Assembly: GCF_030445035.2 (NCBI RefSeq)
Contig: NC_080679.1
Coordinates: 116,657,992-116,721,991 of the forward strand
Source: Dasypus novemcinctus
Taxonomy: Eukaryota > Chordata > Mammalia > Cingulata > Dasypodidae
Direction: 5' to 3'
DNA: 64,000 bases
Made by a program: the position numbers and the translations under genes. The notes beneath the pieces are model-generated. The model worked only from the letters and a program-made list of their open reading frames with translations, had not been told where the DNA came from and made no database searches. This document shows positions 12,531-23,385 of this stretch, in pieces. Numbering within the stretch: position 1 is the stretch's first letter; each line of letters begins with the position of its first letter.

Positions 12531-12889
12531 AGTCTAAAATTATATCAAATATAAGGTTAAAAAAAAGTTATAGGGCTCTGTCTACATCATAAAAGCAGAC
12601 TGTAATATGTACTCAGTAAATATTTGCTGAATGAAGCTGAACTGGATGTCCTAGGAGCACAGGGCAGAGATTGAGAGCAGGAAATGAAAGGTCTGGTGTT
12701 TGCCAAGTCTATTCCTTAAAGGGTAAAGTGTTATCTGTGAATTGAGATTTTTGCTTACAGGTATAGTTTATCACTTAAAATGATAAATCTTTAAAGTCCT
12801 TTAATAAAAAGCAGTGGAATTTCCTATTTGAATTTTGATTCTGGTATTTTTACCAGAAAACTTTAAATCTAATGTAGGTACCCTGTCTT
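12531..12889. other. unique sequence, possible L2 scrap
   Basis: No gene recognised. ACTCAGTAAATATTTGCTGA near 12611 resembles the 3' end of an L2 LINE on the plus strand, but the match is too short to be firm. Confidence 0.45.
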
Positions 12890-13290
12890 GGTCTGCTAGG
12901 GCAGCTGTAACAAAGTACGGTAGAGCAGGTGGCTTCAAACAACAGACGTTTATTCTTGCCCAACTTTGGAGACCAGAAGTGTGAAATCAAGGTAACGGCA
13001 GGGCTGTGCTCCCTCCAGAGGCTCCAGGGAAGGATCCTTCCTTGGCTTTTCTGGAGTTCTTTTTGCTAGTGGCAGCCACCATTGTCACAAGTTCTTCTTC
13101 CCTCAATGTCTCTGTTTCCAAATTTTCCTGTTCTTATAAGGACACCAATTCTGATGGATTTAGGGTCCAACCTAATCCAGAATGACCTTGTCTTAGCTTG
13201 ATTATATCTTTGAATACTATTTCCAAATGAGGTCAAGTTTACAGATTCCTGGGGACATGAGTGTTTAGGGGATACTCTTCAATCTGGTAC
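12890..13290 (-). mobile_element. MLT1-like LTR remnant (ERVL-MaLR), minus strand
   Basis: The plus strand carries the landmarks of a reverse MLT1 LTR in order. These are TGGTCTGCTAGGGCAGCTGT, 'GTGGCTTCAAACAACAGACGTTTATT', 'GAGACCAGAAGTGTGAAATCAAGGT', 'CTTATAAGGACACCAATTCTGATGG' and 'TACTATTTCCAAATGAGGTCA'. It is a solo LTR left after recombination of an old endogenous retrovirus-like element. Much diverged; no internal retroviral sequence is adjacent. Confidence 0.75.
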
Positions 13291-13307
13291 ACTTTTAAAA
13301 AATTATG

Positions 13308-13541
13308 GGGGGGGGGGTGAAGATGTGGCTCAAGCAGTTGGGTGCCTGCTTCCCACATGGGAGGTCCTAGATTCAGTTCCCAGTGCCTCCTGGAAAAAAC
13401 AAACAATGAGCAAAACAGACAAAGGAACCAACTCAGGGGAGCCAATGTAGCTCAGTGGTTGAGTGCCAGCTTTCCACATACACTGAGGTCCCAGGTACAT
13501 TCCCTGGTCCCTGGTACCTCAACAACAACAACAAAAAAAAT
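13308..13541 (+). mobile_element. SINE heterodimer (two different DAS-type monomers), plus strand
   Basis: The first monomer carries GATGTGGCTCAAGCAGTTGG and TAGATTCAGTTCCCAGTGCC. The second, starting near 13439, is of the other type: GGAGCCAATGTAGCTCAGTGG, then a loop and ACATTCCCTGG in the B-box region. It ends in an ACAACAACAACAAAAAAAA tail. A G run precedes it and 'ATAGGGGGAACC' follows. The second monomer type also occurs alone at 26385 and 56219. Confidence 0.85.
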
Positions 13542-13689
13542 AGGGGGAACCATTTTAAGAAATTAGTTCTAGTGTATTCTTTGAAGCTTGTTGGGGTTAG
13601 GAAGCTTTAACAAAAATGCTTTTGACCTGGAATATGATGGATATCTATCTTGAAGGAATATCTAGAGACGCTTTGATTCTATTTCTCTG
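13542..13689. other. unique sequence
   Basis: Short spacer between the SINE pair and the L1 fragment. Nothing recognised. Confidence 0.5.
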
Positions 13690-14520
13690 TCTTTTTAAAA
13701 ATAATATTTTTATTACAGAAGTTGTGAACTTACAAAACAATCATGCACATGTGTGGAATCCCCATACAACACCAACACATCACATTGTTGTGGCACATTT
13801 AGTTTACAGATTATGAGATAATATCATCAGACTATTACCATATGTTTGTTTGGCACATTTTCCATATCCCCCTATTATTAACACAGTACATCTTTGGCAT
13901 TGATACAAGAATATTACAGTATTGCTGTTAAAACAGTCCATTGGTTACATTAATTGCATTTTCCCAATCCTTCTCCACATTCTCACCCACCCTGTAATAG
14001 TGATGTACATCCATTCTAGTTCACAGAAAGACATCCTTGCATTTGTACTATTAACCGCAATTCTCATCCACCTCTGGGTTCACTGTGTTATTTAGTCCCA
14101 AGATTATTCTCTACCTTTCTTTCAGTTGACATTTACATCCCTAGACTACCCTTTTCAGCTACAATGTGTTATCATCAACTCTACCCATTTCTACACTTTC
14201 ACAGTCAAGTTAATTAAAACGTCTACCTACCTTAAGCATCAGTACTCCTTTGCAGCCCTCCTCTTATCTCCTAATAACCTATTACCTAGGTTTTAACTCT
14301 GTGTTTATTCTTCGTATTTAGTTCATTTTAATGTGAACATGCAATATTTGTCTTTTTGAGTCTGGCTTATTTCACTTAGTATAATGTCTTCAAGATAGGT
14401 CCATGTTATCATATGCGTCCCAATTTTATTTCTTCTTACTGCAGTATAGTATTCCATTGTATGCATATACCACATTTTGCTTATCCATCTAATTCTCTTT
14501 TGTACCTGGAATGTATTTAT
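13690..14520 (-). mobile_element. 5'-truncated L1 (3' UTR plus end of ORF2), minus strand
   Basis: The left part is a long L1 3' UTR in reverse ('TTTTTATTACAGAAGTTGTG', then CATGCACATGTGTGGAATCC). From about 14335 the end of ORF2 in reverse follows: CAATATTTGTCTTTTTGAGT, TCTGGCTTATTTCACTTAGT, 'TAGTATTCCATTGTATGCAT'. It stops near 14520, a usual 5' truncation. The same 3' UTR type occurs in the L1 at 36085-36400. Confidence 0.85.
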
Positions 14521-17043
14521 ACAGCTGTCTAGCTAGTAAATAGCAACCTTCCAAATGGCCTTTTTACACTGTTAGTTACATACATGATTGTCATAGTGTC
14601 TTGATTAAAAGTTCTATACTCATCAGCAAATTATCCATCAAAGTAATGTTATTGCTTGCAATAATTCAATTTCCAGTGTCTGCCAGATCCTCCTGTACAG
14701 AACAGGTGTGAAGAAACACAAACACTTGGATCTGCCCAGTGTCTTTTTGTACTTGGATCTTACTGAGAGAAGCACGTGTTATTTTAACCTTCTCCTGCTG
14801 TGCCCAGAGATGAAGACCTCTTTGAAGCAAGTCTGAAGGCATTTTGTTCTGCCCCTGTGGGGCCACTTTCTCTCGCTATTTGGGCTCCCTCTCCCTCTGG
14901 GGGTTGCTCTATGGACGATTTTCTCCCCTTCCTTTTGCTTCCAGGCTTTATCATTTTACTTTTGACTTTGGCTTTGTTCCTTCAAACTTTCGGCTTTCAT
15001 TTAGCAAGCCCTCCGAGGGTAAGAGCAGAAAGATTCAGGAAAGCAGTGGTTTAAAATATTGTGAAATTCCCAGTATTGCTCTGCTAGATTAATTACTATG
15101 AAAAAGTTCAGGTGATAAAAAAAAAAAACACCTGTGTTTTGAAAAGAAGCCACCCATAGATGTATACAACACTATTTTGCCTTCAAAACACTTGTTTCTA
15201 TGACCTTAAGTGTTATTTTCCAAACACGGCTTTCAGTTTCTTGACTGGCAAACAGTGAGTTTGCCTCACTATTCTTTAGTTCCCTTCAATCCACTCTCTA
15301 GCTAGACAAAGAAAAGGTCGTTAGAACCAAATACAGTTCTGGATTGATTGAAGCATAAAGCCTCTTGTAGATTAAGCTTCATGTGTTTTGCTCTTTTATT
15401 TGGACCGATACCAGCTTTCTGGGGAGTGGGTAAAGTACTGGTGAAGCAGACAGGCAGCGGGTAAGGAGGTGGTTAATTGGAAGGTGAAAGGCAGGGGGAA
15501 ATACCACTTTTTAGAATAGCCTGAGACCCATTTGGTGAGTATTTTCCAATATATTTTACATCACAGCTCACACCCAGACTCATCACTGCTCCCATCCAGA
15601 CTCACAAATACACATACCAATGCACACACATCCGCAGGCACATGTGTTAAACACAATGGCATAACAACACTGTTCCTTGACTAGGCGTGAGATGTGCTTA
15701 CATTTTCTATTTTATGCCCTCTGAAATTGCTGGTCACAAAGGACTGCATTGATTTCATGACCCACTAATAGGTGGCAACCCACAGTTTACCGTAACTCTG
15801 CTTTAGAGACCAGGACTATTCATTTCTGAGGATAAATTCTCACATTTGCTTATTTCTTGATAAACCTTTTCATCGTCTTCTTTCTCTCATCTTAAGCAGT
15901 AGCCACTAGTATTGTTAAATGGACCGTGACTTCTCGTGACCTGCTTAAAGGCTTAGTGATATAAATAAAGGAAGATTGAAATTCGGAAAGCCCACAGCTA
16001 AAATGTCAGAAAAGTAAACTCCTGGATCACACCTGTTGGAAACAAATAGACCATTATGTGACAATGTGGAGGCAGGGATAAAAAAGCTGTTAATCACAGT
16101 CAGAATCTGGAGGTTTAATATAAGCAAAGTCCATATTCTGTTCAGTAAAATGCTTTGGTGTATAGAAAATAAATATTGAGATTTCATCTAATATATGTGC
16201 ATTGTATAGCAAGAGGTATTGGAAACTTCTTCCTCAGAGGGAGAGTAATGAACTCTAGAAATTTAGTTGAATCTACCCCTGGATCAACAGTGGTAGATGC
16301 CATTAAAGGTTACTGTCACTCCTGGCTAACAGCCCTCCCACCCAATCACAAAAGCAGTGCAACCCTACCTAATAGGGAGGACCACGCAAAGCCCTCAGGG
16401 CACCTTTCTGGGGAAAGAACTTTCTGTTTGGGTAAAGGTACTTGTGCTTACCTGGTTCTCTACCCACACAAGGCAGCTCATAGAATCACATGGGTGGTTT
16501 TTAGAAATATTGATTCCAACGAGTCACCAGGATTGAGTACAATTTAAATGAAAGGAAATGCTCGCAGTACACTGGTGGAAACAAAGACAAAATTGGAAAT
16601 CTGAGCTGAGAATCCACACCTGATTGCAGGGCCCTGCTCTCCTTCCCATTCTTTTCCTGTCACCCTGCTCCCACCCCAGCTGTTCTGAGAAATGTAGGAT
16701 GCAAGAGGTGTCAGGACACCCCTGCTGAAGTCCTGGGAAGTCCACTCAAAGTGGGGTCCCCACACCTGCAACATAGCGTCACCTGAAAGCTGGCTAAAGG
16801 GGAGTTGGGGTGGGGAAATGGCGGTAGCCCTAGTCCTATAAGAGATGAATGAAACGACCCCTGGCCAAACAGAGAGTCTCAAAAGATGGTAAGACAGTGC
16901 TTCTTCCTTAATCCTGTATGTCAGAGGGAAGAGGAAATTGTCTAGCATTTTCCTTCCCCAGATAAATCTCACTACAACTGAAAATGAAATTTCTGACTCA
17001 CATGAAACAAAAAGTCAGAGGGTTAATGGATTCCTTTAACACA
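14521..17043. other. unique sequence, no gene recognised
   Basis: No coding exon, RNA gene or clear repeat recognised. Open frames of 66 to 142 residues occur but lack known domains. There is an A run near 15118-15128. A CA-rich, non-tandem patch lies at 15590-15645. Confidence 0.55.
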
Positions 17044-17120
17044 ATGTAAGTTCCATATGGGTAGGGAATTTTATTTATTTTATTCATTGCTGTATCTTCA
17101 ACCAATATCTGATTCCTGTT
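17044..17120 (+). mobile_element. L2 LINE 3' fragment, plus strand
   Basis: ATGTAAGTTCCATATGGGTA, then GGGAATTTTATTTATTTTAT, then CATTGCTGTATCTTCAACCA follows the order of the L2 3' end ('gtaagctccatgagggcagggattt...gctgtatccccagc'). A short, old remnant. Confidence 0.65.
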
Positions 17121-18553
17121 CAACAACTCCCCCCCTCCCCCCGCCCCAATACATACACACACTCACATACACATAGACACAGGAAAAGTCTGTATATCAG
17201 TTGAGGCAGAATAGACTGTGTTGGGGTAACAACCCCAATTCCTTCTCATTCACTTGCAAGTTCATTGTTGTTCAGTGGAGGAACTCTGCTTGTTGTAGTC
17301 TCGGAGCTACCCAGTCCCCCAGGCCGATGGAGGTTTTGTTTTAACACACTCTTCCCAGGCACCATGGTAGAGGGAAAAGAAGTGAGCACACTGCACATCT
17401 GCTTTGAAAGGCTTCCACCCAGAGTGACTTATGATACTTTCATTCACCTTTCCTTGACCAAAGCTACTAACGTGGTCACGCCCAACTTCAGAGGGGACAG
17501 AGATGTGAAATCAAAACAGGCATCCAGGAGTAGAACAGGAAATATTTGCACTAATGACCACTATAACTGATAGGTGCTCAAGAGAGCTTGTACATCAAGT
17601 TCTAGAGAAATGCAGATGGAAGAGCACTTAATTTTCTTAATTAAGGATGAAAAATAAGCAGCTTTCAAAACACTTTCAAATGTGGAGTTATTTAAAGAAA
17701 ACTGCAATTGTTTTCTACATAGACTAAAATTAGTTTTATAATACATGAAAGTATTTTCCATTTAAGAAATAGGTCAAATGATGCTCTGCTTCTTTGCTTA
17801 TCTTCTTTCCCCCTATGTGGAATGCCTGCCTTCTTAATTTCTCCAGGAGGTTGACAGATTTTTGTGACATCGTCATGGAAGTGTGGACTGGATCCTATAA
17901 TGTTAGGTAGATTCATAATTGATGAATGATTTGAGGCGTTTGGATGGAGATCTCTAGCTGTGTGCCAAAAATTTTGCTCTCATTTGACATTTTTATCCTG
18001 GACCCCGATGAAGACATGGAAGGCATACACACCACATTTTCAGAAGACATGCAATTTGGAGGGCTAAGTCATATGTTGACTGGAAAATATCAGAATTCAG
18101 AAAGATGTTGTTATACCAAAAAGGTCATGAAAACCATAAGATGAACTTAATGAAAGGCAAATGAAAGCCTTACTTTAAGGTTAAAAAATTACAACTATGT
18201 ACATATTTTGTATATCACTTTGTTCCAACGGTGAGCTTGAAAGATACATGAAATAAAATAAAGTGACCTAAATTAAAACTAGTTGAGACAGAAGAAATAA
18301 AACTAAAAGTTAGGGCAAAGAAAGCCAAAAAGGTAGCTAAAAGTATGTCATAGTTATATACTTGGTATATGGGAAAGTGAATAAGAATAAAATGGCTAGA
18401 AAATGTTCATGAGGATTGTTGGGTCACACCTTATCTGAAAGTAACATCTTCAGGAGATTCTAGTTACATTAGGCCCACACCCACCAGAACGTGGACAAGA
18501 GCATGACCAAACTGGGGCACACAATTTAATCCACCACAGACAGCTTCTGAGAC
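17121..18553. other. unique sequence with an old-repeat-like patch and a C-rich run
   Basis: Holds a C-rich run at 17128-17147. A stretch around 17190-17530 (GTGTTGGGGTAACAACCCC) has the look of an old LTR or DNA transposon but I cannot name it. The segment 18420-18540 ('ACCTTATCTGAAAGTAACATC', 'CAATTTAATCCACCACAG') resembles xenarthran LTR sequence. No gene seen. Confidence 0.45.
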
Positions 18554-18819
18554 TGGATGGTTAATTTCATGAGTCAGTTTGGCTAGTTTATGGTGTCTAG
18601 TTGTTTGGTACTGCTTGCTACTGAGAGGGTATTTCTTGGATGAGATGTGAATCTATAATCAGTTACTTGCACCTACTGCTGGTTGTATCCATGATGACCA
18701 AAGGTGTTTGCCCTCAGAAATGTGGGGAGACCTTCCATCCAATCAGTTGAAGATCAAAAAACCCAGAACTGAGGTCAAGGTCAGAGAGAAGAATTTCTGA
18801 CTCAGCTTCAACATTGACT
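18554..18819 (+). mobile_element. old LTR, left part, split by an L1 piece
   Basis: Begins TGGATGGTTAATTTCATGAG and continues with GAGAGGGTATTTCTTGGATG and 'CCATCCAATCAGTTGAAGATC', the order of a common old mammalian LTR. The right part resumes at 19691. Together they make a solo LTR of about 560 bases. The exact family is not certain. Confidence 0.6.
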
Positions 18820-19690
18820 TTTTTTTTTTTTTCAGTTTTTTTTTTATTGACTTTGTAGTAATATTACATTAAAAATATATATATGAGGTCCCATTCAACC
18901 CCACCACCCCACCCCACCTCTTCCCCCCCCCCCAGCAACACTCATTCCCATCATCATGACACATCCATTGCATTTGGTAAGTACATCTTTGGGCACCTCT
19001 GCACCTCATGGTCAATGGTCCACATCATGGCCCATACTCTCCCCCATTCCATCCAGTGGGCCCTGTGAGGATTTACAATGTCCGGTGATTGCCCCTGAAG
19101 CACCATCCAGGGCAGCTCCATGTCCCAAAGACGCCTCCACCTCTCATCTCTTCCTGCCTTTCCCCATACCCATCAGCCACCATGTCCACTTTTCCGAATC
19201 CAATGCCACCTCTTCTATGTGGACATTGGATTGGTTGTGTCCATTGCACCTCTATGTCAAGAGGAGGCTCAGATTCCACATGGATGCTGGATGCAATCCT
19301 CCCACTTTCAGTTGTAATCACTCTAGGCTCCATGGTGTGGTGGTTGTCCTTCTTCAACTCCATCTTAGCTGAGTGTGGTAAGTCCAATAAATCAGATTGT
19401 AGGTGCTGGAGTCTGTTGAGGTTCAGGACCTGGCTATCACATTGTCAGTCCAGAGATTCAAATCCCCTAAATATATCTTAAACCCCAACACTAACTGCAC
19501 CTCCAGCACATTAGCATGAAAGTCTTATGAAGAGAGATCCCATCTGAGTCCAGATTCATCACACATAAACACCATTTCCAAAGAGGGGCCATCTGACCTG
19601 GTAGTTAACCCCATTGGCCATGACCATAACTCCCATGGGTCTCTTTAGCTCTCAAAGGAACCAATATCTGGGGGTTGTATCTGCTATGGA
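18820..19690 (-). mobile_element. L1 3' UTR insertion (5'-truncated L1), minus strand
   Basis: Starts with a T run (the reversed A tail), then 'AATATTACATTAAAAATATA', TGAGGTCCCATTCAACCCCA and a C-rich tract at 18899-18933. A long body shared with 38515-39430 and 63147-64000 follows (for example TTGCATTTGGTAAGTACATC, CATGGTCAATGGTCCACATC, 'CATGGATGCTGGATGCAATCC'). I read the family as the long 3' UTR of xenarthran L1, from memory of armadillo and sloth sequence and from its T-run start. It sits inside the LTR of 18554-19983. The flanks ATTGACTT and ATGGAACTT could be a decayed target duplication. Open frames of 104 to 138 residues on both strands inside it are not genes. Confidence 0.75.
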
Positions 19691-19983
19691 ACTTCCAGCC
19701 AGCCAGCTTCCCCTGGGAAATTTGGACTCAACTTCAGCATGTGTTCCTGCTGGAATTTCCAGTCAAGGCAGCTTCCCCTAGGGAATGTAGACCTAACTTC
19801 AGCATCACCTTTATCAAGGTTCCAACTTATAGCCTGCCCGACAGAGTTTGGACTTGGCAGTCTCCATGGTTACATGAGCCGATTTCTTATAATAAATCTT
19901 TTTATATATGCCTATATCCATATGGATAGATATAGATATAGATCCTGTTGGTTCTGTTTCTCTGGAAAACTCTGACTTACACA
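19691..19983 (+). mobile_element. old LTR, right part
   Basis: Contains two imperfect copies, 64 bases apart (19688 and 19752), of a unit GGAA(C/T)TTCCAG...CTTCAGCAT. Next come CATGAGCCGATTTCTTATAA, an AATAAA polyadenylation signal near 19891, an AT-rich stretch and 'GGTTCTGTTTCTCTGGAAAAC', ending near CA at 19983. The AATAAA followed by this ending is typical of an LTR R/U5 region on the plus strand. Whether the first bases belong to the LTR or the L1 piece is uncertain by a few bases. Confidence 0.65.
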
Positions 19984-22139
19984 CTGGGCCTAGCAGGAAT
20001 TGATTTGTGATGACGGCTGTGGATGTGAGGATGGAGAGAAGTTGCATTTGTGCTAGGTACTTACCACTCCTAGGCCAAATTCTCACTATTTGGTGCTTGA
20101 AAATGAGCACAGCCAGAAATGCCAAAGCAAAGTGCTCAGGAATAAGGAAACTGGGGAGAATTTGGCTCAGTGGATGTGGGAGGTTCAGTGATGGGTGGGT
20201 AAACACCATGAAAACCATTCATTTGGTTCACAGGGCCTACTCTGGGCCCTTTCAGAGGACCTGCAGTGCTGCTTGATGGGTGTGGAGTGAGCCTGGTGGA
20301 GCACGGAATGGATGTGAGTCATTCTGCTTGGGAAAAGCCAGCCTGGGTATGCAAATCTTTCACTTTGGAATTCCCCACGCTTTCAGAGAATATGGTGCCC
20401 TATGCACCCATTCTTCATGTTGAATCCCCTATTCCCCTCTAATGTTACCACAGCTGTCTCTCAAGACAGAGTGGAGGATTTGTCTCTGCTGGAAGTTAAA
20501 TCCCAGCTTTCTCCATTCTACCTGCAACTGTCACCCCAAGGAGTGTAGCAGAGGGAGATGTTTCCAGCAATGTGTGTTCTGAGTTTAACTTATCCAAGGC
20601 CTGAGCAGGTCATTCTCTTCCCCCAAATGTAGAACTTGGGAAGAGATGTAACAATTTTTTTCTCTCTCATGATTCTGTGGATTGGGTGGGCATTTCTTCT
20701 TGGCTGTGACTGGTGGCTTGGCTGTGGATCAGTGGTCTAGTATGGCCTCACTCACAAATCTGAGTTTTGGCTTGAGCTCAGCTGGAGAGATGGCAAAGAC
20801 TTGGCCATATAATGGCAAAGACTGGGGCATACAAAGATCCCAAGAATGGTAAGAGAGTGGAAGTTCCAACTCCCAAGCTCTTTTCAAGTCTCTGCTTATA
20901 TCACATTTGCCATTGTTCCATTGGCCAAAGCAAGCCATGTGGCTAAGCCCAGAGTCAAACGATGAAGACATAGAATCTACATCTGATGGGAGGACCTTCA
21001 AAGTCACATCACAAAACAGCTTCAATACATGGAAGGAGGGTATTTGTGAAAATTTTCACAATCTACCACGGAAGGGGAATATCTGCTATCTGCACAGAGC
21101 AGCCAAATCAAGCCTTCCAGATTGCTTTCCCCTCTTTGAGTTTGGTGATTGGAACTGGAATCCCAGTTTCCCATCAAACCACTTTCAAAGATGTTAAGGT
21201 TCCTGATGGAAGGTTTATTCTTGGAAACCAAACCACCATCACACAGTTCTGTTGGAAATTGTTTTCTGAACATTCAACTTGAAAAAGACCTTTAAAAATA
21301 CAACCCACGTCTAATTTGGGTCCTGCCTACTTTTTGGCTGAAGTGGGGTTGCAGAAATTGACTAGTGTTTTGCATTTTTTTATTCATTCTATACTCTGGC
21401 AATAAAAATTCCTTTCTGTGGTGGATACAGATGATAGCTTCCTCATTTGAGTTTGAAGTTTGCACTATTTCATTTTTTGGCTGGGTATAGTCAGAAATGC
21501 TATTTTCATTGTAGAGCCAAAGGATTATTTATACTTCACTTGGATCATTCTTTATATACCATTAGCAATGACATGCAAAGCACAAGGACTGAATATTTAC
21601 ATCCAAAATTCTGAAGTGAATATTCTCCCTAAGGCAGATACAATTGCTCAGGGCTGTAAGACTTGATAATAAAGAACCATATGTCACTGTTGGATTGTTC
21701 ATTGCTGCTGCAATAGCTTTCGAACAGCTGAAGCTCTAAATCTCCCAGCTTCTCAATCTGTGTCTGACTGTGGCTGAGGCCTCGCTGGGTGTTGCCTGTT
21801 AAAGAACACTGGAAGAAAATGAAGAATGATGTCTGTTGTTTCCTAATGACTAACTGCTCAGAGTTGTTCTTCCAAATGGAGTATTGTAAAACCTACAGTA
21901 TGGCAGGATTCAGAGTTCTATGCTAATATACATATATTAGGAATCTAGGGAAATTCTGTGCTTGATGTTTGATGATCCATGGGGCAAAAGACATGTTTCC
22001 TGGCTTCGGTGAACTTAAAGACTAATCAGAGTGTGACAGAGGAGCAGAATACACTAAAATAGAGGACAGAATATGCTAGATCCCACAAAGAGTTCAAAGA
22101 AAGGAGTATGAAGCTCAAAGGAGGAAAGGAGCAATGTTG
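19984..22139. other. unique sequence with one old unnamed repeat
   Basis: No exon or RNA gene recognised. Around 20905-21085, 'CCATTGGCCAAAGCAAGCCATGTGGC' followed by CCCAGAGTCAAACGATG and 'TTCACAATCTACCAC' has the order of a known old mammalian interspersed repeat that I cannot name with confidence. The rest shows no repeat that I recognise. Confidence 0.5.
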
Positions 22140-22290
22140 TTCAATTACATTTATAGCTCTTAACCTATGGCATTTAATCATTGATTTTCTTGGCCCCTTG
22201 AAAGCAGACATTGAGACTTTCTCTGTCTTATCATCTCCAGTGCCTCTCAAAGTGCCTACCATCCAGTAGGAGAGATGTCAATGAATGGTT
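22140..22290 (+). mobile_element. L2 LINE 3' fragment, plus strand
   Basis: CCCTTGAAAGCAGACATTGA, 'TCATCTCCAGTGCCTCTCAAAG' and 'CAGTAGGAGAGATGTCAATGAATGG' then 'TTGCTGAATGAATCAATG' follow the L2 3' end. An old, immobile remnant. Confidence 0.7.
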
Positions 22291-23009
22291 GCTGAATGAA
22301 TCAATGGATGAACGCATCGATTCACTGAGCATGGACAGCAAAGCTTTATGGATGTGGTCACATTTAAAAGGAGCTTGGAAAAATTGGCAGACTCCAGTGA
22401 GTTTCGGAGAGAAGGCATTTGCAGTGGAGGGCATGGACTGAGCAAAGAGGTGGAACTGGGAAAGTGCAAGATTTGTTTGGAGATCAAGTAATCCAGTTTG
22501 GCTGGAGTGTGGAATGGTTTACATCCTAGAGACCCCAGGGTTAAACTGAGGTTTGCAGCAAGCTGTGGACAGTGCCTCATTGCTCCTCCCTTCCCCTGCT
22601 TAAGGAATCAGCTTCACTATATTCATTTTGCCCTCTGATTCTAACTGGGGACTTAGGCAAATTAAGGCAAAGCATTGATAGAGCAAGGAAAAGTCAACAG
22701 GGACTTCTGTGGTGGTTGAGCACGTAAGCAGCAAACACCATCCTCACAAAAATAACTGACTAATGCTCCAAACTCAAATGAGCTTCCACTGTGCTGTGGA
22801 CTGAGCATGGTGGTCTTATTTGGTCCTTCCAACAACTCTAATTCTTCCTTTGCCAAAGAAGGCCACAAATTCTACACAGAGATATTTTTATGTAACTTAT
22901 TCACATTTTAAAAATCCCTAATAATTTCTTTTATTGCTCACAACAGTTCTCTGTCCCTGTAAATTCATACTGATAGGATATATTACTTTTGGGACAGAAA
23001 AGGGGCAGT
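22291..23009. other. unique sequence
   Basis: Nothing recognised. Short open frames of up to 100 residues lack domains. Confidence 0.5.
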
Positions 23010-23250
23010 ACAGTGAGGTGGTGGAGAACATGGACTCAGTAGTTAGATTGCCTGGATTAAAATTCTGACTCTGGCACTTTTCTGGCTCACACCGTGGGCA
23101 GGAAATTTATCCCTTTTGTATGTCCGTTTCCTATGCTGCAATATGTGGACCGTATGACTGGCAGCTTCTTCATAGCATTGTTATGAGAATTAAACAAGTT
23201 TTTATTTGCAAGAGTTTCAGAAACATTCTGTAATTGTTGCCTATTGTTAC
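23010..23250 (+). mobile_element. MIR SINE, plus strand
   Basis: GGTGGAGAACATGGACTCAG, GATTGCCTGGATTAAAATTC and 'CTGACTCTGGCACTTT' are the MIR 5' part. TATGAGAATTAAACAAG near 23180 is the MIR 3' part. An old tRNA-derived SINE. Confidence 0.8.
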
Positions 23251-23385
23251 TGTTATAATCCCCATTTCGAAGATGGAAAAACTGACAAACGAAAAGGCTA
23301 AGGAACTTGCTCAACATCACAGAGTTAGCAAGCTGTGAAACCCAGCTGGGCAGACTTCAGGCCATCTGCTCTGTCCCATGAGGGA
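23251..23385 (-). mobile_element. MIR SINE, minus strand
   Basis: TTATAATCCCCATTTCGAAG, 'ATGGAAAAACTGACAAACG', GGAACTTGCTCAACATCACA and GAGTTAGCAAGCTGTGAAAC follow the reverse MIR order. It abuts the plus-strand MIR to its left, giving a tail-to-tail pair. Confidence 0.8.

Noticed and set aside
18883..19481. Overlapping Pro/Ser/His-rich open frames on both strands
   Set aside because: They fall in the C-rich L1 3' UTR piece, and similar frames recur in its other copies. By-product of composition.
20905..21085. Possible exon near 20907-21282 (open frames of 96 and 98 residues)
   Set aside because: The sequence resembles an old interspersed repeat, and the two frames overlap in different phases without a domain.
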